DNA from: Amycolatopsis taiwanensis DSM 45107
GTDB taxonomy: Bacteria; Actinomycetota; Actinomycetes; Mycobacteriales; Pseudonocardiaceae
DNA: 64,000 bases
Direction of reading: 5' to 3'
Assembly (NCBI RefSeq): GCF_000519205.1
Contig: NZ_KI912598.1
Location: 50,400-114,399 of the forward strand
Shown here piece by piece: positions 8,466-20,551 of the stretch. The notes under the pieces are model-generated. The model was not told the origin of the DNA. It did no database searches and saw only the letters and a list, made by a program, of their open reading frames with translations. Both the position numbers and the translations under genes were made by a program. Position 1 is the stretch's first letter; the number at the start of each line of letters is the position of its first letter.

Positions 8466-8831
8466 TTGCGGGAGCCCAAGCTTCGGAGCGCGTGGTCAGA
8501 TCAGCTTATCGCCGGTGTCGTCGCGACCTGTCCGGTTGTCGAGTTGGAATTCCTCTTTTCCGCGCGGTCGCTTTCGGATCGTCTGGAAAAGGTGCGGCTG
8601 CTCCACGATTTGTTCGGCAGGGTGCCGATGAGTGACCACGCCTGGCAGCGCGCGGCCGAGGTTCAGCAGCGACTCACGGAGACCGGAAAACATCGGTCGG
8701 CCGGCCCTGTTGACCTGCTGATTGCTGCCACCGCAGAGCAGGAAAGTCTCACCGTGTTGTGTGATGACCGCGATTTCGAGACCGTGGCCGGTCGGGCCGG
8801 ACAGCCCGTAAAACTGGTCACCGATATCTGA
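8466..8831 (+). pseudogene. VapC-type PIN-domain toxin remnant, N-terminus missing
   Basis: The 121-residue open frame matches the middle and end of VapC ribonucleases: CPVVELEFLFSAR (second acidic residue), GPVDLLIAATAE (third) and LCDDRDFE (fourth). PIN domains normally begin with a V-D-T-S-A-W type strand carrying the first metal-binding Asp. That part is absent; the frame opens only at position 8418 and shows nothing similar. No VapB antitoxin gene precedes it, because the upstream hydrolase ends at 8417. It is best read as a decayed toxin that lost its antitoxin and first catalytic residue. The TTG at 8466 is merely the first possible start. Confidence 0.6.
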
Positions 8832-9075
8832 TGCCCCCAACAGTCACTTGGCCTGAAGCAGTTGGCCGGGTTGAAACCCGGTCGGCGATGCGTCACGGAT
8901 GCTGATCGTCTCCCCTTCTCGCGGATGAGGTCCCACGTCGACATATCGAACAACTGCGGTCTTTTCGCCGGTGGTATCCAGGAAAGATCTGGGTCGTCCC
9001 TGGATTGCGAATCCGTCAATATCATGGATGCGCTAGCCTTCGAGTGGCTGTTTCGGTATCGGGGGTGGAGGGCCC

Positions 9076-9426
9076 GTGGCGTTGGAGATGCGCCGTCTGT
9101 ACGAAGTCCGGATTCACGGGTTCGCGAACGGTGAGGAGGCGCTCGCGTTGCAAGCCCCGATAGCGCGAGCTTTGTGCGCCGACGAGATGCACGCGGGCCC
9201 CTGTGACGTGCCATGGGGTTTTATTGTCGGCGATGAGGAGGAGACCGTCGCCCTCATTCTGGGCATCTACGCAACCGTAGGACAGGCCGCGGACGTGGCA
9301 GGGCGGGTACGTGCCATCGCGGGCGAGACCCGGCCGGTTTCGGTGAACGAGGATGACACCGACCAGTTCGAGGGACTGGTGGAGCAGCACCGGATCGAAA
9401 ACGAAGCCGGCGCCGGCCCCCAGTGA
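9076..9426 (+). CDS. Hypothetical protein, 116 residues
   Basis: An acidic soluble protein without signal peptide or membrane segment. The GTG at 9076 follows GGTGGAGGG by a short gap, a good ribosome-binding site, and codon use matches the surrounding genes. The sequence shows an opening strand RLYEVRIHGFAN, a DVPWGFIVGDEEETVALILGIYATVGQAADVA... core and an acidic tail. I do not recognise the family. It could be a small ligand-binding or immunity-type protein, but nothing nearby supports a role. The preceding 244 bp (8832-9075) hold no convincing gene. Confidence 0.55.
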   Translation: MALEMRRLYEVRIHGFANGEEALALQAPIARALCADEMHAGPCDVPWGFIVGDEEETVALILGIYATVGQAADVAGRVRAIAGETRPVSVNEDDTDQFEGLVEQHRIENEAGAGPQ

Positions 9427-9440
9427 CCGTCCGCGTCGCG

Positions 9441-10259
9441 CTATCCGGACGTGCCGACGAATTCCGCGAGCGCGGCGTGCGCTTCACCGAGCCGCTCCGG
9501 GAACCTTCTCGCCACCACGAACCGCCAGCACACGGCGAGCAGCGAACGCAGGGTCAGGAACGGGGCGAGATCGGGCATCTCGCCCGGATAGGCGGCCACG
9601 GCTGCCCTCCCGTCGACCCGGCCGCTCAGCGCCAGGCAGGCCAGGTCCCAGCCCAGCGGGCCGCGGCAGGTGTCCTCGAAGTCGAGCCACCGCGGGCCGG
9701 CCGGGGTGGCCAGGAGGTTCCCCACGTGCGCGTCGCCGTGCAGCGCCTGGACCGGCCCCTCGAGCACGAGCTCGTCGAGGATCTCGCGCAGCCGGGCGAC
9801 CGGCACGTCACCGTCGAGCCGGTCCAGCCAGCGGCGCACTTCGGTGACCGGGCCGGTGGGCAGCTTGCCGGGGAACTCGCGCAGCGGCCCGTGCAGTTCC
9901 GCCAACGCCGCCGCCACCTCCGCGGGCGTGAACCGATGGCCGGGGTCGTGGCGTGTGAAAGGCCACAACGTGACCGGCAACCCATTGGCGAAGTGTGGTC
10001 CGGGGTCCTCCCAGGGCGCCACGACCGGTGCGCCACGGTCGGCGAGAAATGTAGAAAGGATCACATCGCAGGCCAGCCGCTGGGCGGTGTCGGCGCGCGC
10101 GAGCAGCGTCGTCGCGGGCACCCGTGCGACCACTGGACCCATTCTGACCAGCACATTCGCCTTCGTGGCGAGGACCTGAGGGTCGTCGTGGGGCAGGCCG
10201 AGGCGGCGCCCCACCGCCACCGCGGCGGCGAGTCCGGCGGCCGTGAATCGGTCGGTCAT
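9441..10259 (-). CDS. Aminoglycoside phosphotransferase (APH)-like kinase
   Basis: A 272-residue member of the APH/choline kinase fold. The Brenner motif [11 protein letters not shown] (catalytic Asp) and the metal-binding [17 protein letters not shown] are intact, and the N-lobe motif VVARVP contains no clear Lys. The ATG at 10259 is chosen because GGAGGAT lies 6 nt upstream on the minus strand; an earlier in-frame start at 10286 would add nine residues. It phosphorylates a small hydroxylated molecule, but the substrate is unknown, and resistance should not be assumed because most actinomycete paralogues are uncharacterised. It is divergent from ctaD. Confidence 0.8.
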   Translation of the reverse strand: MTDRFTAAGLAAAVAVGRRLGLPHDDPQVLATKANVLVRMGPVVARVPATTLLARADTAQRLACDVILSTFLADRGAPVVAPWEDPGPHFANGLPVTLWPFTRHDPGHRFTPAEVAAALAELHGPLREFPGKLPTGPVTEVRRWLDRLDGDVPVARLREILDELVLEGPVQALHGDAHVGNLLATPAGPRWLDFEDTCRGPLGWDLACLALSGRVDGRAAVAAYPGEMPDLAPFLTLRSLLAVCWRFVVARRFPERLGEAHAALAEFVGTSG

Positions 10260-10351
10260 CGGCAGATCCTCCCAGCCGGTGCACAACCCCGTTGATGGCG
10301 AGGGATACGATCCGAACGCCGGTGACCACCACGAAGTCTTGGAGGCAGGGA

Positions 10352-14167
<3,816 letters not shown>

Positions 14168-14232
14168 CCCTGTCTGTCGTGCTCCGTTGTGGAGGAATGA
14201 ATGTTTGCTACGGATAGTCCGCAGTAGACATT

Positions 14233-14380
14233 CCGGAACTCGCCCGCCTGGGCCGGGAACCCGGGTGCCTGAGGCGGGGACACGCGGGCTGGAACCGGGA
14301 ATTCGCTCGCCTGGGCCGGGAACTCGGGTGTCTGGGGCGGGGACACGCGGGCTGGAAGCACGCGGATCGGAAGCGGGGGC
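14233..14380 (+). repeat. Dimorphic 21-bp repeat array 1
   Basis: About seven degenerate units of 20-21 bp between two convergent genes. They alternate between GGGAACTCG-type and GGGGACACG-type cores, each followed by a variable GxCTGG block. All units point the same way (reverse complement of the GCGAGTTCC/GCGTGTCCC orientation seen in arrays 2 and 5). No start codon with ribosome-binding site reads through it. It belongs to a family of five such arrays in this window. Confidence 0.8.
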
Positions 14381-14383
14381 GGG

Positions 14384-14731
14384 TTAGTTGGGCGCGGGGT
14401 CGGCTTTCCAGACCAGGTATGCCTCGTCGGCATCGGTCGTCATGGCCTCGACGAACTTGTCGTTGTCGAAACCCGGCAGCGTCTGCAAGCGCTCGATGAG
14501 GGCGTCGGCCGCGGGATCGCCGCTGGGGACCGCGGTGCCGGTGCCGTCCGCACCGGCCAGCATGAGGAACACGTCCTCCCGCCACGGCCCCTCGGGAATC
14601 ACCCTGATCACCACGGACGACAAATCCGCCCACGTGACGGACTCCTCGCTGCCGTCGGCAAGCTGCCGGCGAACCCCCACGTCGTCCACGCTGACCGAAC
14701 GGGACCTGGCTTGCGGCGGCTCCTGAGACAA
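14384..14731 (-). CDS. Conserved actinobacterial hypothetical protein, 115 residues
   Basis: A small acidic soluble protein. An N-terminal strand region SVSVDDVGVRRQLADGSEESVTWADLSSVVIRVIPEGPW is followed by DVFLMLAGADGTGTAVPSGDPAADALIERLQTLPGFDNDKFVEAM and the ending EAYLVWKA. The W-x-D-L and G-x-x-V-P pattern is one I recognise in short conserved proteins of many actinomycetes, without an assigned function. It lies convergent to the Pth2 gene, separated from it by repeat array 1, and codon use is normal. Confidence 0.7.
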   Translation of the reverse strand: MSQEPPQARSRSVSVDDVGVRRQLADGSEESVTWADLSSVVIRVIPEGPWREDVFLMLAGADGTGTAVPSGDPAADALIERLQTLPGFDNDKFVEAMTTDADEAYLVWKADPAPN

Positions 14732-14860
14732 CGGCGCTCCTCCGTCCTTACGCTCGCTTTACCGTAGCGCCGCAGCCGCTGGGCCCCCACGCGGGGGCGG
14801 CGGTCGCGGCGTCGGGGCCAGGTTCCCCGCTCTCCGTCACCCGCGTGAGCCTCGTCATCC

Positions 14861-16918
14861 TCAGCCGCCCACATCGGACGCCGACGCGTCCAGCCGCCGC
14901 AGGGCGGCACGCGCCACCTCCGGGTCGCTGGTGGGCCAGAACGGCGGCAGCGAGGCACGCAGGAAACCGCCGTACCGCGCGGTCGCGAGCCGCGAGTCGA
15001 GCACGGCGACGACGCCCCGGTCCGCGACCGAGCGGTGCAGCCGGCCCGTTCCCTGCGCCAGCAGCAGGGCGGCATGCGTGGCCGCCACGGTGAGGAAACC
15101 GTTGCCGCCGCGGGCCTCCACGGCGCGCTGGCGGGCCGAGGACACCGGGTCGTCCGGGCGGGGGAAGGGGATCCGGTCCACGATCACCAGTTGCAGCGAA
15201 GGCCCCGGAACGTCCACGCCCTGCCACAGCGACAGGGTGCCGAACAGGCAGGTGCGCGCGTCCTCGGCGAACTTGCGCACCAGCAGCGACGTGGCGTCCT
15301 CGCCCTGGCACAGGATCGGGTGCCCGATCCGCTCGCGCAGTTCCTCGGCGGCCTGCTTGGCCGCCCGCATCGACGAGAACAGGCCCAGCGTGCGCCCGCC
15401 CGCCGCGTCGATCAGCTCCGCGATCTCCGCCAAAGTGGACTTTCCGAGCCCGTCGCGGCCCGGTGGCGGCAGGTGCTTGGCCACATACAGGATGCCGTTG
15501 TTGCGGTGATCGAACGGCGAGCCGACGTCCAGCCCGGTCCAGGCGAGCGTCTCGTCGTCCGCCGGGGGCGCCTGGTCGGTGGCGGTTCCTTCCGCCTTGG
15601 CGCGCTGCGCCGGCGAGGGCGGCAGCCCCCATTGCCGGGCCAGCGTGTCGAAGGCGCCACCGAGACACAGCGTCGCGGAGGTGAGCACCGTGGTGGCCAT
15701 GCCGAACACCCGCTCGCGGAGCAGGCCCGACACCGAAAGCGGCGCGATATGCAGCATGGGTGGGCGATTGCCGGCGCCGAACCGGTCGTTGGACAGCCAC
15801 ACCACGTCGCGCTGGTGCGCGAGGTCCTCGTCGAACGCGTCGAGCAGGCGGGTCGCGGTGTCGTGGATTTCCTCGACCTGGGAGCGCGCCAGCTTGCGTG
15901 CCGTGGCCTCGCCGACGTCTTCCTTCCGGTCGGAGCCGAGCGCCGTCAGGCAGGCATGCGCACCGTCACGCACCGTCTTGAGGGTGCCCTCCAACGCCTT
16001 CGGGAGGGCATCCATCCGCCCGGCGGGCAGCTCCTCCAGGACGATGGCCAGGCCCTCGCTGGCTTCCTGCAGCCGATCGGCGACCGCGCCGTCGATGAGC
16101 TTGCCGCACCGCCGGACCGCGATCGCGATCATCGAGCTGGTGAGCTCGCCGGTGGCGACCGAGGTCACCCGGTCGACCAGTTCGTGTGCCTCGTCGACGA
16201 TCACCAGGTCGTGGTCCGGCAGCACCTGGTAGCCCTGGAGCGCGTCGATCGCGAGCAGCGCGTGGTTGGTCACCACGACGTCGGCCCGCCCGGCCTCGGC
16301 CCGTGCGCGCTCGGCGAAACAGTCGGTGCCGACCGGGCACCGGGAGACCCCGAGACATTCCCTCGCCGTCACCGAAACCTGCCGCCACGCCTGTTCGGAC
16401 ACACCGGGCACCAGCTCGTCGCGGTCGCCGGTCTCGGTGTCGGAAGACCACTCACGCAGCCGCGTGACCTCCTTGCCCAGCCGGGAGACCGCGAACGGAT
16501 CGAACAGGCCCGGGTCCTCCGGCTCCTCCGGCGCGCCGGTGTCCAGCCGGTGCAGGCACAGGTAGTTACGGCGGCCCTTGAGGATCGCGAAGGTCGGCTC
16601 CCGGCCGAGGGGTTTCTTAAGCGCCTTCGCCAGGCGCGGCAGGTCGCGGTCGACGAGCTGCCGTTGCAGCGCGATGGTGGCCGTGGAGACCACGACCGTC
16701 GTGTCCTTCTGCACCGCGTGCCGGATCGCGGGCACCAGGTAGGCCAGCGACTTGCCGGTGCCCGTGCCGGCCTGCACGGCGAGGTGCTCGCCGGTGCGGA
16801 TGGCGTGGCCGACGGCCTCGGCCATCTTGACCTGGCCCGCGCGCTCGGCTCCACCGAGCGCCTCGACGGCGTGCGTCAGGAGCTCGTTGATGCCGGGGAA
16901 TGCGGTGCGGGCGGGCAT
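14861..16918 (-). CDS. dinG: DinG/XPD-family ATP-dependent DNA helicase
   Basis: A 685-residue superfamily 2 helicase expected to unwind DNA 5'-3' in repair. Walker A QAGTGTGKS lies near residue 50 and the DEAH box VIVDEAHELVD near residue 240. Four cysteines for a 4Fe-4S cluster are visible as LCLH, then ECLGVSRCPVGTDCF. C-terminal motifs LFSSMRAAK, GTLSLWQGVDVPG and QGTGRLHRS complete the fold. The ATG at 16918 is used; a GTG at 16924 would add two residues. The same helicase precedes pncB1 and clpS in M. tuberculosis (Rv1329c). Confidence 0.9.
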   Translation of the reverse strand: MPARTAFPGINELLTHAVEALGGAERAGQVKMAEAVGHAIRTGEHLAVQAGTGTGKSLAYLVPAIRHAVQKDTTVVVSTATIALQRQLVDRDLPRLAKALKKPLGREPTFAILKGRRNYLCLHRLDTGAPEEPEDPGLFDPFAVSRLGKEVTRLREWSSDTETGDRDELVPGVSEQAWRQVSVTARECLGVSRCPVGTDCFAERARAEAGRADVVVTNHALLAIDALQGYQVLPDHDLVIVDEAHELVDRVTSVATGELTSSMIAIAVRRCGKLIDGAVADRLQEASEGLAIVLEELPAGRMDALPKALEGTLKTVRDGAHACLTALGSDRKEDVGEATARKLARSQVEEIHDTATRLLDAFDEDLAHQRDVVWLSNDRFGAGNRPPMLHIAPLSVSGLLRERVFGMATTVLTSATLCLGGAFDTLARQWGLPPSPAQRAKAEGTATDQAPPADDETLAWTGLDVGSPFDHRNNGILYVAKHLPPPGRDGLGKSTLAEIAELIDAAGGRTLGLFSSMRAAKQAAEELRERIGHPILCQGEDATSLLVRKFAEDARTCLFGTLSLWQGVDVPGPSLQLVIVDRIPFPRPDDPVSSARQRAVEARGGNGFLTVAATHAALLLAQGTGRLHRSVADRGVVAVLDSRLATARYGGFLRASLPPFWPTSDPEVARAALRRLDASASDVGG

Positions 16919-17024
16919 GCACACAGACGTTACCGGCCCCCACCGTCAAGACCGGCCACGGGCGCCGACCACACGTCCCGGTGATCCCGCCAGGGGTTGC
17001 CGACCGGGCAGCCGATGGCGAGGG

Positions 17025-17684
17025 CTACACGTATTTCCCGGCGGTCGCCACCAGTTCGTCAGCGCGCTTCGCCAATTCGTCCAGCCGGCCGCCGCAGAGG
17101 GCGTCGCCGGTCAGCGGCGAAGCGACCGCGACGGCGAACGCGCCCGCGCCGAGGTATGCGTCCACATCGGACAGTCGTACCCCACCGGCGGGCACCAGCG
17201 GGATCTCCGGCAGTGGTGCGCGGACCGCGTCGATGTAGTCCGGCCCGCCCACCTGGGCGACCGGGAACACCTTGACCGCCGCCGCGCCGCGGCGCCAAGC
17301 GGAGTCGATCTCCGTCGGCGTGAGCGCCCCGCAGACCACCGGCACCCGGTACGCCTGCGCCCGGTCCAGCGCCTTCGGTGCGTAGGTCGCGGTGGCCAGG
17401 AACTCCGCGCCCGCCGCGACACAATCGTCCACATCGGATTGGGTACGTACGCTGCCCGCGCCGATCATCGCGTCCGCGCCGAGTTCGAGCCGCATCGCGC
17501 CGATCGCGTCCAGCGCGCCGGGCGTGGTCAGCGCGGCCTCGATGACCCGGACTCCGCACTCATAGAGCACCTGCGCCACATCCGCGAAGTAGGTGGTGTC
17601 GTCGGCGCTCAGGATGGCGATCACCTTGCTGGCGGCGAGCCGCTCGCGAAATCGGATGTTCTGTTTCCGCAGCATCGGTGGCAT
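17025..17684 (-). CDS. KDPG/KHG aldolase family protein
   Basis: A 219-residue TIM-barrel class I aldolase of the Eda family. The Schiff-base Lys lies in AAVKVFPVAQVGGPDYI, and the general acid/base Glu is in RVIEAALTTPGAL. Eda enzymes cleave 2-keto-3-deoxy-6-phosphogluconate or 4-hydroxy-2-oxoglutarate. The E-x-x-L-R-T arginine that holds the pyruvate carboxylate in classical Eda is Thr here, so the substrate may differ. The start overlaps the nicotinamidase stop (TGATG), indicating coupling with pncA, which is unusual company. Neither gene is in the equivalent mycobacterial block, so they look like an insertion. Confidence 0.8.
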   Translation of the reverse strand: MPPMLRKQNIRFRERLAASKVIAILSADDTTYFADVAQVLYECGVRVIEAALTTPGALDAIGAMRLELGADAMIGAGSVRTQSDVDDCVAAGAEFLATATYAPKALDRAQAYRVPVVCGALTPTEIDSAWRRGAAAVKVFPVAQVGGPDYIDAVRAPLPEIPLVPAGGVRLSDVDAYLGAGAFAVAVASPLTGDALCGGRLDELAKRADELVATAGKYV

Positions 17685-18253
17685 CAGCCGACCCTCGGCG
17701 TTCCGGTGAGCGTCACGCCCGCGGCACGCAACTCGTCGAGGGCCTTGTCCACGGTCGGCCGGGCGACACCCGCGGTCAGGTCGAGCAGCACCCGGACCGA
17801 GAACCCGGCGCGGGCCGCATCAAGTGACGTCGCCCGGACGCAGTGGTCGGTGGCGATGCCGACCACGTCCACCTCCGTCACGTCACGCGCCCGCAGCCAG
17901 TCGGCGAGCCCTTCGCCCGAGTAGGTCGATCCCTCGAAACCGGAATAACCGTCGCTGTACTGGCCTGCCGAGAACACCACGTCGATCGGGCCGACATCGA
18001 GCGCCGGGTGGAACGACGCGCCGGGCGTGCCCGCCTCGCAGTGGCGCGGCCACGACGTCACGAAATCGGGCTGGTCGCTGAAATGCGCGCCCGGGTCGAT
18101 GTGGTAGTCACGGGTGGCGACCACGTGGTCGTAACCACCTTCGCCCAGCAACTCGGTGATCCTGGCGGCGGTTTCCGCGCCACCGGTGACCGCCAGCGAG
18201 CCGCCCTCGCAGAAGTCGTTCTGCACGTCCACCACGATCAGTGCGTTACTCAT
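17684..18253 (-). CDS. pncA: Nicotinamidase-like isochorismatase-fold protein, catalytic Lys96 replaced by Ala
   Basis: A 189-residue homologue of PncA, which converts nicotinamide to nicotinate for NAD salvage. It keeps the first catalytic Asp (VVDVQNDF), the metal ligands (TRDYHIDPGAHF and RHCEAG) and the nucleophile Cys (GIATDHCVRAT). The third catalytic residue, Lys96 of M. tuberculosis PncA (FYKGAYTGAYSGFEG), is Ala at the equivalent residue 96 here (FSAGQYSDGYSGFEG). The codon GCA differs from Lys codons at two or more bases. Activity is therefore uncertain. The ATG at 18253 follows GAGGGGATGAG. It sits with pncB, the next enzyme of the salvage route, which argues for a related role. 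Confidence 0.85.
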   Translation of the reverse strand: MSNALIVVDVQNDFCEGGSLAVTGGAETAARITELLGEGGYDHVVATRDYHIDPGAHFSDQPDFVTSWPRHCEAGTPGASFHPALDVGPIDVVFSAGQYSDGYSGFEGSTYSGEGLADWLRARDVTEVDVVGIATDHCVRATSLDAARAGFSVRVLLDLTAGVARPTVDKALDELRAAGVTLTGTPRVG

Positions 18254-18327
18254 CTCATCCCCTCTGTGTCTTTCAAGACGCGCGATCGACGAACGCCTCC
18301 CGCACTCGCTTGCCCCCAGTCTCGCGC

Positions 18328-19623
18328 CTACCGGAAGATCGTGGGGATCGCGGGTTCGCCGTGGGACAGCTTGAGGCCCTCCCACGGCAGGCTCACCAGG
18401 CCCCGCCGCAACAGTGCCCGCCCGTCGTCCAGGGTGGGCAGGCCGTCCACCGGCTGCCCGCCGCGCACCAGCGGAATGTGCAGCAAGCGGTCGTGCTCTC
18501 CGAGCTGAGGCGGCTGGGCGGCCGGGTAGACGACCTCTTCCAGCGCGGTGCCGGTCGGTTTGTGCCGGCGCAGCGCGGCCTTCTGCCCGCCGCGGGAAGC
18601 CTTGTTCTCGCTGCGTTTCGCCACCGGCCGGCCGGCCACCTCGACCAGCTTGTAGACCATGCCGGCGGTCGGCGCGCCCGACCCGGTCACCACCGAGGTG
18701 CCGACCCCGTAGGCGTCCACGGGTTCGGCCCGCAGCGCGGCGATCGCGTGCTCGTCGAGATCGCCCGACACCATGATGCGGGTGTCCCGCGCTCCCAGGG
18801 CGTCCAGTTGTTCACGGGCCTTGCGGGCCAGCACGCCGACATCACCGGAGTCGATCCGGATCGCGCCGAGTTCGGTGCCGGCGACCGCCACGGCGGTCTC
18901 GATTCCCTTGGTGATGTCGTAGGTGTCGACGAGCAGTGTCGTGTCGGCCCCCATCTTCGCCACCTGCGCGCGAAAGGCGTCTTCCTCGGTGTCATGCAAC
19001 AGCATGAAGGCGTGCGCGACGGTGCCGCGGGTCGGAATGCCGTAGCGGCGGCCGGCCTCCAGATTGGACGTCGTGGCGAAACCGGCCAGGTAGGCGGCGC
19101 GCGCGGCGGCCACCGCGGCGTACTCGTGCGTCCGTCGCCCGCCCATCTCGATGATGGGGCGGCCGTGCGCGGCGGCGGACATCCGCGCGGCGGCCGAGGC
19201 GACCGCGCTGTCGTAGTTGAGGATCGACAGGACGAGGGTTTCCAGCACGACGGTCTCGGCGAAGCTGCCCCGGATGGTGAGAACGGGGGAGCCCGGGAAG
19301 TACAGCTCGCCTTCCGCATAGCCGTCGATGTCTCCGCTGAACCGGTAGCCCGCGAGCCACTTCAGCGTCGCGTCGTCGACGACCGCGGTCGCGGCCAGCT
19401 GGTCGATTTCGGCGTCGGTGAACCGGAAGTCGGCGATCGCGTCGAGCACTCGGTTGGTGCCCGCGACAACGCCGTAGCGCCGCCCGTCGGGCAGCCGGCG
19501 GGCGAAAACCTCGAACACACAGTCACGGGCCGCGGAGCCGTCGGCGAGCGCGCTGGCGAGCATGGTCAGCTCGTAATGGTCGGTGAGCAGGGCGGTGCTG
19601 CCGAATGTTTCATCCAGACCCAT
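18328..19623 (-). CDS. pncB: Nicotinate phosphoribosyltransferase
   Basis: A 431-residue enzyme that joins nicotinate and PRPP, using ATP, to make nicotinate mononucleotide for NAD synthesis. The start MGLDETFGSTALLTDHYELTML is typical of the actinobacterial enzyme. Other marks are the EMGGRRTHE loop containing the active-site Arg/His region, DTYDITKGIETA, and IRIDSGDVG for phosphate/ribose binding. The ATG at 19623 is preferred because TAGG lies 9 nt upstream; an ATG at 19629 is possible. It is divergent from clpS, as in M. tuberculosis pncB1/clpS, and shares direction with pncA 74 bp downstream. Confidence 0.93.
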   Translation of the reverse strand: MGLDETFGSTALLTDHYELTMLASALADGSAARDCVFEVFARRLPDGRRYGVVAGTNRVLDAIADFRFTDAEIDQLAATAVVDDATLKWLAGYRFSGDIDGYAEGELYFPGSPVLTIRGSFAETVVLETLVLSILNYDSAVASAAARMSAAAHGRPIIEMGGRRTHEYAAVAAARAAYLAGFATTSNLEAGRRYGIPTRGTVAHAFMLLHDTEEDAFRAQVAKMGADTTLLVDTYDITKGIETAVAVAGTELGAIRIDSGDVGVLARKAREQLDALGARDTRIMVSGDLDEHAIAALRAEPVDAYGVGTSVVTGSGAPTAGMVYKLVEVAGRPVAKRSENKASRGGQKAALRRHKPTGTALEEVVYPAAQPPQLGEHDRLLHIPLVRGGQPVDGLPTLDDGRALLRRGLVSLPWEGLKLSHGEPAIPTIFR

Positions 19624-19691
19624 AGGCATCAGCCTACGAATCACCCGAACGGACCGCCCACTGGTCCACCGGCTGTCGGTTACGTGACAAC

Positions 19692-19997
19692 ATGGTGGGT
19701 ATGACCACGCCTGTCGAAGCCGAACAGACGCAGGTTGATCCAGTCGGGGCCGACCTCGGTGCCGAGGACAGACCGTGGCAGACCGTCGTGTGGAACGATC
19801 CGGTCAACCTGATGTCCTATGTGACATACGTGTTCCAGAAGCTGTTCGGGTACAGCCGGGACCACGCGACCAAGCTGATGCTGGACGTGCATCACAAGGG
19901 GCGCGCGATCGTGTCGTCCGGAACCAAGGAGAAGGTCGAGGGTGACGTCACCAAACTGCACGCCGCCGGACTCTGGGCGACCATGGAGCACGCATGA
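19692..19997 (+). CDS. clpS: ClpS N-degron adaptor of the Clp protease
   Basis: A 101-residue adaptor that binds proteins with destabilising N-terminal residues and hands them to ClpC-ClpP. The core [37 protein letters not shown] carries the Asn-Asp and His residues of the N-degron pocket; Pro after Asp is usual in actinobacteria. The first 25 residues are a flexible tail. The ATG at 19692 and an in-frame ATG at 19701 are both possible. The stop overlaps the start of the DUF2017 gene by 4 bp, an arrangement also found in mycobacteria. Confidence 0.95.
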   Translation: MVGMTTPVEAEQTQVDPVGADLGAEDRPWQTVVWNDPVNLMSYVTYVFQKLFGYSRDHATKLMLDVHHKGRAIVSSGTKEKVEGDVTKLHAAGLWATMEHA

Positions 19998-20551
19998 GGG
20001 ACTGGCATAAGCGGGGCGGCAAGGTCTTCGCCGGCTTCGAGCAGCAGGAGGCGGCGGTGCTGCGCGGGCTGGTCAGCCAGCTCGAGGACATGCTGCGGGC
20101 CCGCGCCGAAGAGGCTCCCCAGGATCCGCTCGCGGAGCTGACCGGAATCCGTACCGGGCCGTCGGAGTCGCCGGACGATCCGGTGCTGTCCCGGTTGCTG
20201 CCCGACTACCACAAGCTCGATCCGGACAACCCCAGCAAGGAAAGCCTGGACTCGGCTTCCGCGCTGCGTTCGCTGCACGAGCCCGAACTCGTCGAGGCGA
20301 AGGTCGGGGTGGCGGCCGTGGTCATGGAGACACTGCCGCGTGACGGTGGTGACGTCCGGCTCACCTACGAGCAGGCCGACGCGTGGTTGTCGGCCTTGAA
20401 CGACGTTCGGCTCGCGTTGGGCACCGCCCTCGACGTCACGGAGGACATGCCCGACGAGTTACCCGAGGAGGACCCGCGCTCGCCACATCTGGGGGTCTAC
20501 CACTGGCTGACCTGGGTCCAGGAAAGTCTCGTCCGGGCGCTCGCCGGATGA
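19994..20551 (+). CDS. DUF2017 domain protein
   Basis: A 185-residue protein of the DUF2017 family, found almost always next to clpS in actinobacteria (Rv1332 in M. tuberculosis). It is helical and acidic, with the family landmarks [23 protein letters not shown] and [16 protein letters not shown]. It starts inside the clpS stop and ends in a 4-bp overlap with the peptidase gene, so three genes appear co-translated. The function is unknown; the constant link with ClpS suggests a role in N-degron recognition or Clp control, which is an inference. Confidence 0.85.
   Translation: MRDWHKRGGKVFAGFEQQEAAVLRGLVSQLEDMLRARAEEAPQDPLAELTGIRTGPSESPDDPVLSRLLPDYHKLDPDNPSKESLDSASALRSLHEPELVEAKVGVAAVVMETLPRDGGDVRLTYEQADAWLSALNDVRLALGTALDVTEDMPDELPEEDPRSPHLGVYHWLTWVQESLVRALAG

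Noticed and set aside
8862-9134. A 90-codon + frame in the gap before the 116-residue hypothetical gene
   Set aside because: No ribosome-binding site, it overlaps the better-supported gene at 9076 in another frame, and no motif is seen.
9423-10295. A 290-codon + strand frame opposite the APH-like kinase
   Set aside because: The minus-strand frame has the kinase motifs and a ribosome-binding site; the + frame has no recognisable features.
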